The translations under genes and the position numbers were made by a program. Positions 62,477 through 64,000 of a stretch of 64,000 nt of DNA are shown one piece after another. The notes under the pieces are model-generated. The model worked only from the letters and a program-made list of their open reading frames with translations. It did no database searches and was not told the DNA's origin. Each line of letters begins with the position of its first letter. Within the stretch, counting starts at the first letter, position 1. Where the stretch lies: positions 186,001 to 250,000 of the forward strand of contig CAZIVP010000004.1 in assembly GCA_964542915.1 (NCBI GenBank), written 5' to 3'. The stretch is from CAZIVP01 sp964542915. Lineage in GTDB: Bacteria; Calditrichota; Calditrichia; Calditrichales; Calditrichaceae.

Positions 62477-64000
62477 TTACCGCTTTTTTTTCGGTTTTAC
62501 TCTCCGCTTTCGCCTTCTGCTTTGATTCCGTCTTCTTCTTCTTCTCAACATCCGGGTATTCGATTCGTTGCTGGAACACGCCGACTAAAACGGTCATAAA
62601 TGCATCGATGATATTTTTCAAATCGCGCAGGGTCAGTTCGCATTCATCCAGCTCTCCTTCTTTAAATCGGCCATCCACCAGATTTTCCACGAAAGCACGA
62701 ATTTTATTAGGCGTCGGATTTTTGATAGTACGGGTAGCCGCTTCGACCGCGTCCGCAAGCATTACAATGCCCGTTTCTTTCGACTGCGGTTTGGGTCCCG
62801 GATAGCGGAAATCGGATTCGTTTACCGTTTTACCGTCCGATTGCTCCAGCGCTTTATTATAAAAATAGGGCATCAGATTAGTGCCGTGGTGTTCCGGAAT
62901 AAAGGCCCGAATACGCTCCGGAATACCATAACTTTTGGCCATTTCCACACCGTGCTTTACATGGGCGGCCAGTATCAAAGCACTCATACGCGGGGTTAGT
63001 CCATCATGACGATTGGAGCTATTGGATTGATTTTCAACAAAATACTCCGGTTTTTCCATTTTACCGATGTCGTGATAATAGCTGCCCACACGGGCCAGTA
63101 AAGAATTGGCATTGATCGCTTTGGCTGCCGATTCCGCCAGGTTTCCCACCACCATACTGTGATGGAAAGTCCCAGGGGCTTCCAGTGATAACCTTTTGAG
63201 GAGCGGGTGGTTTAAATCGGATAATTCGAGCAGCGTTACATCGGTCGTAATATTAAACATTTTTTCAAAGATGCCAATCACCATAAAGGTTACAAACGGC
63301 GCAAGAATGGCGTTTGGCAGAAGCATATAAGAAAACGTACGCATGCCTTCCAGCAGCGAATCATAGCGTACCGCCGTAATGGCGACCATTAACCAGAGAT
63401 ACGTCAGGGCTATATATAGAATGGTTTTGAAGATTTGATTGCGGGTGCGGATTTCATGCACCGAATATATTGCGACCATGCCGCTGACCAGGGCAAGCAG
63501 AGCAATATCATAACCGCCGCCCTGAATCCCGCCGAGGACCAGCGCTAATACAACCGTACCAACAAAAGCGATACCCGAATCCACCAGTATGGCAATAAGC
63601 ATGGAAGCGAAGGTGGTGGGAATTACATAAACCGGCCAGTCCAGCGGACCGGTCATTATTGCCGCCATGGCAAATTCAATCAGCAAAATCAGCGAGATCA
63701 TTAGAAGCATGCTGTTGTCACGGTAAATTTTCTTGCGGTAAGAGAATAAATAAAGGCCCGCGATCAGAAGAATAGATGCCACCAACATCATCTTACCCAA
63801 AAATGCCAGTTCATACTGCCAGCTGCCCTCTTTCTTGCTGCGTTCTTCTTTGGATACTTCCAGAGAGTAAAGCTTTTGATATATTTCCTCATCGATACGT
63901 TCATTGGCGTCAACGATACGTTCGTTTTCGTAAACGATATCTTTGGTAAGCGATACTTCACTGACAGCCTGTTCCACCGCTTTCTTCGTCATTTCTTCCT
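62448..64000 (-). CDS. PgpH-type 7TM HD-domain phosphohydrolase (5' end outside)
   Basis: The visible 517 codons hold the end of the extracellular 7TMR-HDED domain (TKDIVYENERIVDANERI), seven membrane helices (about residues 65-260) and a cytoplasmic HD domain with GTFHHSMVVGNLAE, YYHDIGK and EHHGT. This family, including Listeria PgpH, degrades c-di-AMP to pApA. An ATG at 63992 starts the visible frame, but homologs begin about 250 residues earlier, so the gene runs off the window. The C-terminus ends in a Lys/Glu-rich tail that overlaps ybeY. In many genomes phoH lies next to this pair. Confidence 0.9.
   Translation of the reverse strand, partial: EEMTKKAVEQAVSEVSLTKDIVYENERIVDANERIDEEIYQKLYSLEVSKEERSKKEGSWQYELAFLGKMMLVASILLIAGLYLFSYRKKIYRDNSMLLMISLILLIEFAMAAIMTGPLDWPVYVIPTTFASMLIAILVDSGIAFVGTVVLALVLGGIQGGGYDIALLALVSGMVAIYSVHEIRTRNQIFKTILYIALTYLWLMVAITAVRYDSLLEGMRTFSYMLLPNAILAPFVTFMVIGIFEKMFNITTDVTLLELSDLNHPLLKRLSLEAPGTFHHSMVVGNLAESAAKAINANSLLARVGSYYHDIGKMEKPEYFVENQSNSSNRHDGLTPRMSALILAAHVKHGVEMAKSYGIPERIRAFIPEHHGTNLMPYFYNKALEQSDGKTVNESDFRYPGPKPQSKETGIVMLADAVEAATRTIKNPTPNKIRAFVENLVDGRFKEGELDECELTLRDLKNIIDAFMTVLVGVFQQRIEYPDVEKKKKTESKQKAKAESKTEKKAVNGNSNISTG

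Noticed and set aside
1..64000. CRISPR arrays, rRNA, tmRNA, prophage or intact insertion sequences
   Set aside because: Reading through all spacers revealed no regularly spaced repeats, rRNA-like stretches, phage structural genes or transposase motifs.

Overview
The window comes from a Gram-negative bacterium. It encodes several outer-membrane proteins (a PorV/PorQ-family protein, an MtrB-type porin, an OmpA-domain protein and an M1 peptidase with a barrel-like tail). The YbeY has an Asp in place of the third zinc-site His, a variant I recall from the Bacteroidetes side of the FCB group. The PorV/PorQ protein, the barrel-tailed M1 peptidase and the multiheme electron-transfer genes would fit a Calditrichota-like or other FCB relative. 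That placement is inference; no rRNA lies in the window.

Layout: (1) 1-4230, minus strand: the classical translation cluster thrS-infC-rpmI-rplT-pheS, with infC apparently starting at AUC. (2) 4263-4708, minus: tRNA-Val(GAC) and tRNA-Tyr(GTA), each with a recognisable promoter and terminator. (3) 4983-19945, plus: a complete complex I operon nuoA-B-CD-E-F-G-H-I-J-K-L-M-N with fused nuoCD, followed by a convergent CBS-pair gene. (4) 20393-24000: a disturbed patch with a 13-bp inverted repeat, a decapitated MFS transporter, then a B12-binding radical SAM protein and a methyltransferase. (5) 24106-26898, minus: a decaheme cytochrome plus outer-membrane barrel pair of MtrA/MtrB type, a candidate conduit for electrons across the outer membrane. 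(6) 27195-29295: an unusual polysaccharide deacetylase and a secreted endonuclease/exonuclease/phosphatase lipoprotein. (7) 29687-33920, plus: a TetR regulator and four downstream genes (alpha/beta hydrolase, MddA-like thiol S-methyltransferase, OsmC, SDR). Two near-identical operators lie before tetR and before the hydrolase.

(8) 34226-37166, plus: an NFACT/RqcH-type protein and a TPR protein. (9) 37169-44226, minus: dnaE-dtd-PASTA protein-rpe-polyprenol kinase-PorV, tightly packed. (10) 44459-51389: a DUF1015 protein, a TPR protein, a degenerate receiver, an OmpA protein, a MurF-like ligase, a DUF1992 protein and a small membrane protein. (11) 51628-57992, plus: alaS, the M1 peptidase and a membrane protein. 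(12) 57989-64000, minus: a PgpH-type HD phosphodiesterase (N-terminus outside the window), ybeY, a CNNM/CorC-family protein, selA and a family 2 glycosyltransferase.

Most of the window is housekeeping. The accessory interest lies in the MtrAB-type module, the TetR/MddA/OsmC cassette, the broken MFS gene beside an inverted repeat, the radical SAM/methyltransferase pair, the peptidase-barrel fusion, and several proteins with altered active-site residues. No CRISPR array, rRNA, prophage or intact insertion sequence was seen.
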